From Acidobacteriaceae bacterium (GTDB taxonomy: Bacteria; Acidobacteriota; Terriglobia; Terriglobales; Acidobacteriaceae), in contig JAUTWY010000485.1 of assembly GCA_030838305.1 (NCBI GenBank), positions 1 through 9,982 of the forward strand: DNA of 9,982 nucleotides, in the 5' to 3' direction. A program made the translations under genes and the position numbers. Of this stretch, positions 1-7,672 are shown piece by piece. Under the pieces are notes generated by a model. The model ran no database searches. It saw nothing but the letters and a program-made list of their open reading frames with translations, and was not told the origin of the DNA. Numbering within the stretch: position 1 is the stretch's first letter; every line of letters begins with the position of its first letter.

Positions 1-321
1 CTGCTCGCAGCCGCGCGCGGCGGCATGAAGACGGTGCTGATCCCGGAGGAGAACGCCAAGGATCTCGTCGAGATCAGCGAAAGCATCAAGAAGGGGCTGG
101 AGATCATTCCGGTCTCGCGCATGGACGCGGTGCTCGCGCGGGCGCTCACGCGCGTCCCCGAGCCGATCGAGTGGGACGAGGAAAAAGCCAAGCCGACGGA
201 GACCTCGGTGTCCACCGAGCCGGCGGTCGAGGAGGAATCGTCCACGCTCACCGCCCATAGAGCTGCCGCGAGCGGTTCGGCAAAGAAATCAACGGCGGCG
301 CCCGCAAGGAGACAAAGATGA
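1..321 (+). CDS. lon: Lon protease (endopeptidase La), C-terminal end, 5' truncated by window
   Basis: This is the last 106 residues of an ATP-dependent cytosolic serine protease that degrades misfolded and regulatory proteins. The frame is open from base 1, so the true start lies upstream; the ATG at 25 is internal. The peptide opens with LLAAARGG, followed by KTVLIPEENAKDL and EIIPVSRMDAVLARAL, which is the standard end of the Lon proteolytic domain. Compared from memory with E. coli Lon, the first residue seen follows the catalytic lysine (K722 there), so both members of the Ser-Lys dyad and the AAA+ domain lie outside the window. The conserved core ends near residue 60 (PEPIEWDE). About 46 residues rich in Ala, Ser, Thr and Glu follow, becoming basic at the end (ARRQR). 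The stop TGA overlaps the next gene's ATG. No terminator follows. The family call is firm; the tail's role is unknown. Confidence 0.93.
   Translation: MLAAARGGMKTVLIPEENAKDLVEISESIKKGLEIIPVSRMDAVLARALTRVPEPIEWDEEKAKPTETSVSTEPAVEEESSTLTAHRAAASGSAKKSTAAPARRQR
306..311 (+). promoter_or_regulatory. Ribosome binding site of the first permease, inside the lon 3' end
   Basis: AAGGAG lies 6 bases before the ATG at 318 and is itself coding for the last residues of Lon. The lon stop (319-321) and this start share ATGA, the arrangement expected for translational coupling by termination-reinitiation. Confidence 0.8.
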
Positions 322-2765
322 GTGGCTTGTTCCTGGACATACGTTTTTCCTTACGCCAGTTTCGTAAGAGCCCGGGGTTTGCGACGGTGGTGGTGGTAAC
401 GCTGGCGCTGGGCATCGGAGCGACGACGGCAATGTTCAGCCTGGTCGACCGCATTCTTTTTCGCAGCGTACCTTATCCCGCTGGTGATCAACTTGTCTCC
501 GTCGGCGTTATCGCTCCAATCATCGATGGAGAATTTCTCTTTGCCCGCTCCTATTTGACGTGGAGAGTCGAGCAGACTGCGTTTACCGGCTTTACCTCGT
601 CAACGGGAGTCAGTGATTGCGATCTCAGCGACGAGAATCCGGTGCGCGTGTCTTGCGCGGCGGTGGAATCCACGTTCTTGCCAACGTTCGGAATCCAGCC
701 GGCAGTTGGGCGGAATTTTACCGCGGCTGAAGACCAGCCCCAGGCGCCGAAGGTGGCATTGCTTTCCTACGGGTTATGGCAAAGCCGGTTTGGAGGCGAC
801 CGCGGGGTGGTTGGCCGCAGCATTTCACTTGACGGGCGGCCGACTCGAATCGTCGGTGTCTTACCGGGCAATTTCGAGTTCCCCACACTTGCGCATGTCG
901 GCGTATTGGTGCCGCAGGCGCTCGACGAATCGATCGTACAGCGAAACTTGATGGGTCCTGTGATCCGAGTGTTCGGCAGGATGCAGCCAAGAGACACTGT
1001 CGAGCAAGCCAAAGCTAAGCTGGAGCCGTTGTTTCAGGATTTCGTGCAATCGGCTCCGCCACCATTCCGCAAGGTGCTGCGACTGCAAGTGCACACCATC
1101 CAGGATTTGCAGGTACACGATGCGCGGCGAAGCGCGTGGCTGCTATTAGCATCAGCCTGGGCGGTACTGCTGATCGCTTGCGCCAACGTAGGGAACCTGG
1201 TGCTTTCGCAAAGCGTGGGGCGAAGAAAAGAGTTTGCTGTCCGCGCCGTCGTGGGGGCGGGACGCGGCCGCTTGTTCCAGCAAAGGCTGACGGAGAGCAT
1301 CGTCCTCGCATTAGCGGGAGGCGCAGCCGGTTGCGGGATTGCGGTGCTTATTGTGCGAATGTTTGTTGTGCTTTCTCCGGCAGGAATTCCGCATGTGTCT
1401 GAGGCGACCGTGGATGGGCGGGTTCTTCTGTTCGCCGTGATTGTGTCGATTATTTCAGGCGTAATTTTCGGGACGGTGCCGGCGCTGGAGAAGCCTGCCA
1501 CGGAAGCGCTGGTGGTCGCGAACACGCTGGGCGTCCGCCGGTCAGCACTGCGCCAACTTTTTATTGTTACGCAGGTGGGAATCGCTGTGGTTCTGCTGTC
1601 TGGGGCTCTGTTGCTGGTCCGCAGCTTGCGCAACCTTCAGAACGAACCTCTGGGGATGAACACGCAAAATGTTTTGGTGGCGAAGTTTTCGCTGGGGCAG
1701 CAAAAGTATCCGGATGCGGCACGACAACGCGCGTTCTTCGAGGTGTTGGAGCAGAGAATCCAGCAACTCCCTGGGGTGAGTGCGGCGGCGCTCAGCGATT
1801 CGCTTCCGCCGGAAGAGCCGGCACGCACAATGCCGTTCATGGCGCTGGAGGCAGAGGGCCATCCACCTCTCAGTCCGGGTGAAGGGATTGGTGGCGTCGT
1901 GGGATGGCGGGCGGTGACGCCCGAGTATTTCTCAGTGCTCGGCATCCGGTTGCTGCGAGGACGAACGTTCGCGGAACAAGATCGTCTTCCGGATGCAAAC
2001 GCGCTCGTCCTGAATGAATCGTTAAGGAAGCGAATGTTTCCGGGAGAGGAGCCGATTGGGAAAATCGTGCGGCTTCGCGCGGACGACCAACATCTCGGCG
2101 TCGCGTTCACCGTCATCGGGATTACCGGAGACACGCAGAACCAGGGACTGGGAGCACGAGTGGGTCCCGAATACTACGTGGTGCGCAAGCATCGGGACGA
2201 CGACATCGTGTTTCGTTATCCCAATTCTCAGCACATCACTGTGGTGACGCGTACTGCGATGGACGCGCAGACGTGGGGTACGGAACTGCGGAATTCTATT
2301 GCCGCTCTTGATCCGACGCTACCGGTAGAGGTAAGCACATTGGGCCAGAGCGTGGCGCGGCTGGCAGAGCGGCCGCGTTACATAACGGCTCTGCTGTTGC
2401 AGTTCGCAATTGCGGGGCTGCTGTTGACGGCCGTCGGCATTTATGGAGTCGTCTCACTGCTGGTGACGCAGCGGACGCAGGAAATCGGCATCCGCGTGGC
2501 CTTGGGGGCGGCGCCCGGTAGCGTGACCCGCCTGATGGTTTTGAGTACGTCGACGTGGATTGGCGTGGGCGCTGTGGGAGGAATTGTGGGCGCGCTGATT
2601 GCGGCGCGCTGGATGGGATCGCTGCTGTTTGGGATTGCGCCGAACGATGCCAAGACTCTGGCGGAGGCCACATTGGTATTGCTGTCGGTGGCGCTGCTGG
2701 GGGCATGGATTCCCGCGCGTCGCGCCACGAAGGTGGATCCGGTGGTGGCACTGAGGTACGAGTAG
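318..2765 (+). CDS. ADOP-family (MacB/FtsX-like) permease 1
   Basis: An 815-residue inner-membrane protein of the acidobacterial duplicated orphan permease type; substrate and function are unknown. Approximate order: helix 22-44, periplasmic MacB_PCD-like domain 45-265, helices near 272-296, 322-352 and 368-390 (first FtsX half), helix 412-434, second periplasmic domain 435-680, then helices near 687-715, 740-765 and 780-800. The internal duplication shows as FGIQPAVGRNF (near 124) against LGIRLLRGRTF (near 541). Coupling-helix motifs are KEFAVRAVVGA (304-314) and QEIGIRVALGA (721-731). It ends VDPVVALRYE, the usual family end. The ATG at 318 is supported by AAGGAG 6 bases upstream and by family-like MSGLFLDIRF. 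Two cysteines sit close together in the first periplasmic domain (101 and 113). The linker near 391-411 lacks the usual S-L-x-E-x-G-R wording, so this looks like one of the more diverged copies. A MacB call is less likely because of the duplicated length and absent ATPase domain. Confidence 0.94.
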   Translation: MSGLFLDIRFSLRQFRKSPGFATVVVVTLALGIGATTAMFSLVDRILFRSVPYPAGDQLVSVGVIAPIIDGEFLFARSYLTWRVEQTAFTGFTSSTGVSDCDLSDENPVRVSCAAVESTFLPTFGIQPAVGRNFTAAEDQPQAPKVALLSYGLWQSRFGGDRGVVGRSISLDGRPTRIVGVLPGNFEFPTLAHVGVLVPQALDESIVQRNLMGPVIRVFGRMQPRDTVEQAKAKLEPLFQDFVQSAPPPFRKVLRLQVHTIQDLQVHDARRSAWLLLASAWAVLLIACANVGNLVLSQSVGRRKEFAVRAVVGAGRGRLFQQRLTESIVLALAGGAAGCGIAVLIVRMFVVLSPAGIPHVSEATVDGRVLLFAVIVSIISGVIFGTVPALEKPATEALVVANTLGVRRSALRQLFIVTQVGIAVVLLSGALLLVRSLRNLQNEPLGMNTQNVLVAKFSLGQQKYPDAARQRAFFEVLEQRIQQLPGVSAAALSDSLPPEEPARTMPFMALEAEGHPPLSPGEGIGGVVGWRAVTPEYFSVLGIRLLRGRTFAEQDRLPDANALVLNESLRKRMFPGEEPIGKIVRLRADDQHLGVAFTVIGITGDTQNQGLGARVGPEYYVVRKHRDDDIVFRYPNSQHITVVTRTAMDAQTWGTELRNSIAALDPTLPVEVSTLGQSVARLAERPRYITALLLQFAIAGLLLTAVGIYGVVSLLVTQRTQEIGIRVALGAAPGSVTRLMVLSTSTWIGVGAVGGIVGALIAARWMGSLLFGIAPNDAKTLAEATLVLLSVALLGAWIPARRATKVDPVVALRYE
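336..382 (+). repeat. 47-base perfect direct repeat, copy A
   Basis: This stretch is identical to 2794-2840. It encodes residues 7-21 of the permease (DIRFSLRQFRKSPGF) plus the start of the next codon. Every third codon position matches, although the two genes are strongly diverged after about residue 44. Confidence 0.97.
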
Positions 2766-2768
2766 GAG
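2764..2768 (+). promoter_or_regulatory. Ribosome binding site of permease 2, overlapping the stop of permease 1
   Basis: AGGAG starts within the TAG stop codon (2763-2765) and lies 7 bases before the ATG at 2776. An ATG at 2771 is closer but is followed by one codon and a stop, so it cannot be the start. Confidence 0.8.
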
Positions 2769-2775
2769 AGATGCG

Positions 2776-5223
2776 ATGAGTGGATTATTACACGACATAC
2801 GTTTTTCCTTACGCCAGTTTCGTAAGAGCCCGGGGTTTGCCGCGGTGGCGGTGGTCACGCTGGCGCTGGGGATTGGCGCCAACACGGCCATTTTTAGCGT
2901 AGTGAATGGGGTGCTGCTGCGGCCGCTGCCGTTCAAAGATGCTGACCGACTGGTTCGGGTGTGGCACGTTCCTCCGGCGAAAAGCTTTCCGGGAATGACG
3001 ACTTTCGCTGTGTCCGCAGCGAACTATTTGGATTGGGAGCGCCAGAACCAGGTTTTCGACGGGATGGCGATCTACAGCTTTCGCGGATTCATTTTGACGG
3101 GAAGTGATAAGCCGGAGCAGCTCGATGCGTGCTCTGCGTCGTCCGGTTTCTTCTCGACGCTGGGAGTGCAGCCGATGCTGGGGCGCGTGTTTACCCCGGA
3201 AGAAGATCAAGCCGGTCGCTCCAATGTCGTAGTGCTGAGTCATCGACTTTGGCAGGAACGTTTCGGAGGAAATCGCGACATTGCCGGCAAGAACATCAAC
3301 CTGGATGGCCAGAGCTATCTGGTGGCGGGTGTGATGCCTGCGAGCTTTCAGTTCCCGGATTTCGCGCAGATGTGGACACCGATGGCTTGGACGGACAAGG
3401 AACGAGCGGTGCGGGGAGAACATCATTCGGCGGTGGTTGCCCGTCTCAAGCCGGGAGTTGATTTGAAGCAGGCGCAAGCGGCGATGAATACGATCTCCAG
3501 CCGGCTTGAGCAACAGTACCCGGAGGACAACAAGGGATGGGGCGCGGTGGTGGTGCCTTTGCATGACGATCTGGTCAGCGATGTGCGGCCGGCGTTGCTG
3601 GTGCTGCTGGGAGCGGTGGCCTTCGTCCTTCTTATTGCCAGCGTGAATGTGGCCAACCTTGCACTGGCGAGAACGTTCGGCCGTCAGAAGGAGATTGCGA
3701 TTCGAACCGCGCTGGGCGCCAGTTCGGCGCGTGTACTGCAGCAAGTGATCACGGAGTCCGTGCTGCTAGCGCTGGCGGGAGGAGCGCTGGGGCTGACGTA
3801 TGCCCATGCTGGGGTCCGGCTGATCATGGCGTTTCTGGCGGACAAGCTTTCGCATTCGGTTGAAGTCAAGCTGGATGCGAAGGTGCTCGCCTTCACAGCC
3901 ATCATTTCTGTGGTGGCGGGGATTTTGGCAGGAGTTCTTCCGGCGTTGCGCTTGAGTCGAGGGAACGTGAGTCAATCGCTGAAACAAGGGCTGGGGCGCA
4001 CGGATGCGGATTCAAGCGGGCATGGCACGCGCAGCATTCTGGTGGTGGTGGAGGTCGCTCTGTCACTGATCCTGCTGGTGGGCGCAGGTCTGATGATTCG
4101 GAGCTTTCAAAGACTGCACGCGGTGAATCCAGGGTTTGATTCGCACAATGTTTTGACCATGAGCGCGATGATTTCGCGTTCGAAATTCCCAGTGCCGTCG
4201 CAGCAGGCAGGCTTCTTCAGACAAGTGTTGCAGCGGGTGCGAACGCTGCCGGGAGTTGAATCCGCGGGGGTGATTGACGATGTTCCCCTGGACAATGGAG
4301 GGTCGCATCAACCGGTGGCGATCGAAGGGCGGCCGTTATTGCCGATGTCGGAGCAGCCGGAAGTCGATGTGCGGCTTAGCACGCCGGGTTACATGAGCGC
4401 GCTGCGCATTCCGATTTTGCGGGGCCGCGACATCAGCGACACGGACTTGGCGGGAAGGCCTGCGGTGGTGCTGATCAGCGAATCCATGGCGCGGCAGTTC
4501 TGGCCGGGGGAGGATGCTGTGGGCAAGCGGCTTACTTTAACGTTCTATCCGGATGCGGTTCGCGAAGTGGTGGGTGTGGTGGGTGACGTAAAGATCGATG
4601 GCCTCGACCAGACGCGTCCGAGCCCAACCCTTTATTTTCCGCTGGAGCAAATCTCCACGCCCGCGAATGGGGGATGGAGGTCGTTTCCGATGACGCTGGT
4701 GGTGCGGTCCAGTTCTGGTTCGGCAGGGATGGCGACTGCGGTGTCGAATGCCATACACGAGGTTGATCGAGAGATGCCGGTGCGCGACATTTTGAGTATG
4801 GACGACCTGGTGGCGAATTCTCTGTCGCAGCAACGGTTCAACATGTTGCTGTTGGGCGCGTTTGCCGGGCTTGCGCTGTTACTGGCAGCAGTGGGCATCT
4901 ACAGCGTGCTGTCTTATAGCGTGAAACGGAGAGTGCGGGAAATCGGAATTCGCCTGGCTCTAGGAGCGCGGCTGGGCGATGTGCGGCGCATGGTGGTGGT
5001 CGACGGTTTGAAGCCTGCCTTGCTCGGCGTGGCGATCGGCGCGGCGGGAGCGCTGGCCCTGGGGCGCGTGTTGTCGAGCCTGATCTACGAGGTGAAGGCC
5101 GCCGACCCCATTACGTTTCTTGCGGTAACGGCCCTGCTCGCGGCCATCGCTTTGTTGGCCAGCGTCATTCCCGCTTACCGGGCGACCAAGGTGGATCCCA
5201 TGGCGGCGTTGCGATACGAGTGA
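2776..5223 (+). CDS. ADOP-family (MacB/FtsX-like) permease 2
   Basis: An 815-residue membrane protein and the most family-typical of the four. Order: helix 22-44, periplasmic domain 45-268, helices near 272-296, 323-352 and 370-392, linker with the usual QSLKQGLGR (400-408), helix 418-442, second periplasmic domain 443-685, helices near 690-715, 740-765 and 778-800. The repeated module shows as LGVQPMLGRVF (129-139) and LRIPILRGRDI (543-553). Coupling-helix motifs are KEIAIRTALGA (305-315) and REIGIRLALGA (721-731). VVGVVGDVKIDGL (near 598-610) is a common phrase of the second periplasmic domain. It ends VDPMAALRYE. There is no Walker A or ABC signature, so it needs an ATPase from elsewhere if it is a driven transporter. 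The first 44 residues match permease 1 at 36 positions, including a 47-base identical DNA block; the rest is far more diverged. The gap to permease 1 is 10 bases. Family call firm, function unknown. Confidence 0.95.
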   Translation: MSGLLHDIRFSLRQFRKSPGFAAVAVVTLALGIGANTAIFSVVNGVLLRPLPFKDADRLVRVWHVPPAKSFPGMTTFAVSAANYLDWERQNQVFDGMAIYSFRGFILTGSDKPEQLDACSASSGFFSTLGVQPMLGRVFTPEEDQAGRSNVVVLSHRLWQERFGGNRDIAGKNINLDGQSYLVAGVMPASFQFPDFAQMWTPMAWTDKERAVRGEHHSAVVARLKPGVDLKQAQAAMNTISSRLEQQYPEDNKGWGAVVVPLHDDLVSDVRPALLVLLGAVAFVLLIASVNVANLALARTFGRQKEIAIRTALGASSARVLQQVITESVLLALAGGALGLTYAHAGVRLIMAFLADKLSHSVEVKLDAKVLAFTAIISVVAGILAGVLPALRLSRGNVSQSLKQGLGRTDADSSGHGTRSILVVVEVALSLILLVGAGLMIRSFQRLHAVNPGFDSHNVLTMSAMISRSKFPVPSQQAGFFRQVLQRVRTLPGVESAGVIDDVPLDNGGSHQPVAIEGRPLLPMSEQPEVDVRLSTPGYMSALRIPILRGRDISDTDLAGRPAVVLISESMARQFWPGEDAVGKRLTLTFYPDAVREVVGVVGDVKIDGLDQTRPSPTLYFPLEQISTPANGGWRSFPMTLVVRSSSGSAGMATAVSNAIHEVDREMPVRDILSMDDLVANSLSQQRFNMLLLGAFAGLALLLAAVGIYSVLSYSVKRRVREIGIRLALGARLGDVRRMVVVDGLKPALLGVAIGAAGALALGRVLSSLIYEVKAADPITFLAVTALLAAIALLASVIPAYRATKVDPMAALRYE
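2794..2840 (+). repeat. 47-base perfect direct repeat, copy B
   Basis: Identical to 336-382 and in the same reading frame (residues 7-21 of this permease). The flanks differ on both sides: the five codons after the start on the left are only partly matched, and mismatches resume right after the block. The two copies are 2,458 bases apart. Confidence 0.97.
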
Positions 5224-5227
5224 GGAG
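5222..5227 (+). promoter_or_regulatory. Ribosome binding site of permease 3, overlapping the stop of permease 2
   Basis: GAGGAG begins inside the TGA stop (5221-5223) and lies 7 bases before the ATG at 5235. It decides the start in favour of this ATG over the GTG at 5220, which has no comparable site in front of it. Confidence 0.82.
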
Positions 5228-5234
5228 ATTGAAA

Positions 5235-7664
5235 ATGAACGGCATACTTCAGGATCTTCGTTATGCGGTTCGGCAAATCCGGAAAGCACCGGGATTCGCG
5301 TTTACCACGCTGCTCTCCCTCACGCTGGGAATTGGGGCCACTACGGCAATCTTCAGCGTGGTGTACGGAGTCCTGCTCGATCCCTATCCTTATCGAGACG
5401 CGGACCGCATGGTGCACGTGGAGTTGCGCGCCAAGAGCGACGACCGCGGCCAGTTGCTCTTCGTCAACGGCACGGAATATCAGGAACTGCAGCGGGCGTC
5501 TTCCATTGATGATGTTTTTCTGCAGAATCAGCGGCAGGCAACGCTAACGGGACGCCAGTTCCCGATTTCCGTAAGGGTAGGCCAGTACTCGTCCAATCTC
5601 TTCACCTACATGGGCGTGCCTGCTGCGCTCGGACGCGGGTTCACTCCGTCGGATGCGCCTGGAGGCAAAGTGTCTCCCGTCGCTGTGTTGAGTTACGTTT
5701 TCTGGCAGCAGCAGTTCGGCGGAAACCGGAACGTGGTGGGGCAGACTTTCGAGCTTGACCACGCGCTCTATTCCGTGATCGGCGTAGCGGCTCCGCGTTT
5801 TACTTGGGGAGATTCGGATGTGTACGTCCCAGGAACTCCGACTGCGGATTCGCACGACTACTGGATGTCATTCATCAAGCTGAAGCCTGGGGTGAAACAT
5901 GGGCCCGCGGCGGCTGAGTTGCAGGTGCTGGTCAATCGTTTTACTAAGGACGATCCCAAAGATTTTCGACGCGATCGAAAAGTTGCGATCGTGACGCTCA
6001 ACGAGGAAGTGCTGGGACGCTTTTCCGGGAAATTGGTGCTGCTGTTCACGGCAGTCGTCGCGCTGCTGGTGATCGGCTGCGCCAACGTTTCTATTCTGCT
6101 GCTGGCGCGAGGAATTGCGCGGCAACATGAGTTGGCGGTTCGGGCTTCCATTGGCGCGAGCCGCACGCGCCTGATCCGTCAACTGCTCACTGAATCCGTC
6201 CTGCTTTCTGTTGCCGGTGCGGGACTTGGGGTGTTGGCGGCCTACAGTTGGGTGGGAACGTTATCTTCCATGTTGCCGCTGTACTCGTTTCCGCATGAAG
6301 CGGCGATTCGGGTAAATGGGACTGTGCTTGTCTTCAGCGCGGCGGTCGCTGTGATTACCGGAATTCTTTTTGGTATCTCGCCCGCCTGGCAGCTTTCGCG
6401 CCCACCCATTAGTGAACTGATACAGGCAAACAGCACGAAGCACACAGGAAGCGCGCGTAGTCGCAATACACACCGGCTTCTGATCGCCGGACAAGTTGCC
6501 CTCACTTTGCTGTTGATGGCGGGCGCCGGCGGGGCGACCAAAGCATTTGTGGCCTTGACGCATACGCCGTTGGGCTACGATCCCGACCACGTGTTTGCGT
6601 TGGATGTTTCCATGCCGAAGGGAGCGTATCCGACATGGCAGGGACGGTTGAATGAAAACGAGGTAATTCGGAAGGCTATTGCCGAAGTACCGGGCGTGGA
6701 GAGCGCCACGGTATCGACCACATGGTTTCCACCGTTTGGAGGATTCAGCGCAAAAATCGATATCCGGAGCAAGCCGTCGCTGACCGGTGCGGAGGCGGTG
6801 CTGGCGCTGGTGAGCCCGCAGCAATTTTCCACGCTGCACATTCCACTGCTGGGGGGACGGATCTTCAACGATGTGGAAGTGGGACGCGCGGCCCATCTCG
6901 CGCTGGTGAACCAGGCATTCGTGAAAGAGTTTCTGGGCGGCGCGAATCCGATCGGCCAGGGCGTGCGCAGTTCACTGCTCAAAGTGGAGCGGCCGGACCT
7001 GCTGCTGACGCAAGCTCCGGATGATTGGCTCGAAGTGATCGGAGTGGTGGGAGATGCGCTTAATGATGGGTTGGATCATCCAACGAAGCCCGCCGTGTTT
7101 CTTCCCTACAGCTTCATTCTGCCGCCGGACGAATCGCTGTTTGTGCGCGCGGCCGGTAATCCGGAGGTGGCGCTACTGGCGGTCAAGCAACGGCTGCGCC
7201 AACTCAATCCCGATTTCGTCGTAGGCCAGGACCACACGCTCTTGTGGTGGTTGGAAACACAAGGATGGGGGCAAGGGCGTTTCATCGCAAGCTTGTTCTC
7301 ATTGTTTGCGATTCTTGCGTTGGCGCTGGCGGCAACCGGGCTCTACAGCGTGGTTTCATTTGCAGTGACGCAACGTACTCAAGAGGTGGGGCTACGGATG
7401 GCTCTGGGCGCTCCGCGTACCAGCATTCTGCGATTGGTAATCAGTTCGACCGCGGTAATGCTTGCGGCAGGCATCGTGGCCGGGGTAGGGCTTAGCGTTG
7501 TGCTAAGCCGAGTGGTTGCCACGTGGACAGGAGGCAGTGCGCGCGATCCGTTGACTTTGCTTGGCGCGGCCTCGATTCTGGTTCTTGTGTCGGTGGTCGC
7601 CTGCGTTGCTCCAGCGTGGCGCGCTGCGTCCGTCAATCCGGTGGTGGCGCTGAGATATGAGTGA
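5235..7664 (+). CDS. ADOP-family (MacB/FtsX-like) permease 3
   Basis: An 809-residue membrane protein with the duplicated plan: helix 22-44, periplasmic domain 45-260, helices near 265-290, 318-345 and 362-382, helix 412-434, second periplasmic domain 435-680, helices near 684-711, 735-760 and 775-796. Module repeats are MGVPAALGRGF (126-136) and LHIPLLGGRIF (534-544). Coupling-helix motifs are HELAVRASIGA (298-308) and QEVGLRMALGA (716-726). It ends VNPVVALRYE, with Asn where permeases 1 and 2 have Asp. The ATG at 5235 is chosen because of the GAGGAG site and because MNGILQDLRYAVRQIRKAPGF aligns with the other three N-termini; an in-frame GTG at 5220 would add five residues overlapping the previous gene. 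The linker (ISELIQANSTK, 392-402) and the helix-5 exit (GGATKAF) depart from the usual wording. Start and family are well supported; substrate unknown. Confidence 0.95.
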   Translation: MNGILQDLRYAVRQIRKAPGFAFTTLLSLTLGIGATTAIFSVVYGVLLDPYPYRDADRMVHVELRAKSDDRGQLLFVNGTEYQELQRASSIDDVFLQNQRQATLTGRQFPISVRVGQYSSNLFTYMGVPAALGRGFTPSDAPGGKVSPVAVLSYVFWQQQFGGNRNVVGQTFELDHALYSVIGVAAPRFTWGDSDVYVPGTPTADSHDYWMSFIKLKPGVKHGPAAAELQVLVNRFTKDDPKDFRRDRKVAIVTLNEEVLGRFSGKLVLLFTAVVALLVIGCANVSILLLARGIARQHELAVRASIGASRTRLIRQLLTESVLLSVAGAGLGVLAAYSWVGTLSSMLPLYSFPHEAAIRVNGTVLVFSAAVAVITGILFGISPAWQLSRPPISELIQANSTKHTGSARSRNTHRLLIAGQVALTLLLMAGAGGATKAFVALTHTPLGYDPDHVFALDVSMPKGAYPTWQGRLNENEVIRKAIAEVPGVESATVSTTWFPPFGGFSAKIDIRSKPSLTGAEAVLALVSPQQFSTLHIPLLGGRIFNDVEVGRAAHLALVNQAFVKEFLGGANPIGQGVRSSLLKVERPDLLLTQAPDDWLEVIGVVGDALNDGLDHPTKPAVFLPYSFILPPDESLFVRAAGNPEVALLAVKQRLRQLNPDFVVGQDHTLLWWLETQGWGQGRFIASLFSLFAILALALAATGLYSVVSFAVTQRTQEVGLRMALGAPRTSILRLVISSTAVMLAAGIVAGVGLSVVLSRVVATWTGGSARDPLTLLGAASILVLVSVVACVAPAWRAASVNPVVALRYE
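7489..7509 (+). other. Perfect inverted repeat inside permease 3 (8-base arms, 5-base loop)
   Basis: GGCTTAGC, then GTTGT, then GCTAAGCC. It lies within coding sequence for the penultimate membrane region (GLSVVLSRVV), about 155 bases before the stop. No T-run follows, so it is not a canonical intrinsic terminator. It could be chance, or an mRNA hairpin affecting stability. Confidence 0.6.
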
Positions 7665-7666
7665 GG
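7663..7666 (+). promoter_or_regulatory. Ribosome binding site of permease 4, overlapping the stop of permease 3
   Basis: GAGG overlaps the TGA stop (7662-7664) and lies 6 bases before the ATG at 7673. It is the shortest such site among the four junctions. Confidence 0.7.
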
Positions 7667-7672
7667 CACCCA

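Noticed and set aside
2766..2775. Possible promoters or terminators in the gaps between permeases
   Set aside because: The gaps are 8-11 bases and fully used by ribosome binding sites; there is no room for such elements.
2771..2779. ATG at 2771 as the start of permease 2
   Set aside because: It reads one further codon and stops (ATG CGA TGA).
2809..3744. A 311-codon open frame on the minus strand
   Set aside because: It is the antisense of a clearly conserved permease gene, its translation is rich in Arg and His with no recognisable domain, and it follows from codon bias on the + strand.
5220..5234. GTG at 5220 as the start of permease 3
   Set aside because: It would overlap the previous stop, lacks its own ribosome binding site and adds five residues absent from the paralogues; ATG at 5235 has GAGGAG at good distance.
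5963..5981. Inverted repeat TTTTCGA / TCGAAAA with 5-base loop in permease 3
   Set aside because: Only 7 bases, A/T heavy and in the middle of a gene; expected by chance in 10 kb.
7070..7084. Inverted repeat GTTGGA / TCCAAC with 3-base loop
   Set aside because: Only 6 base pairs, intragenic, with no supporting context.
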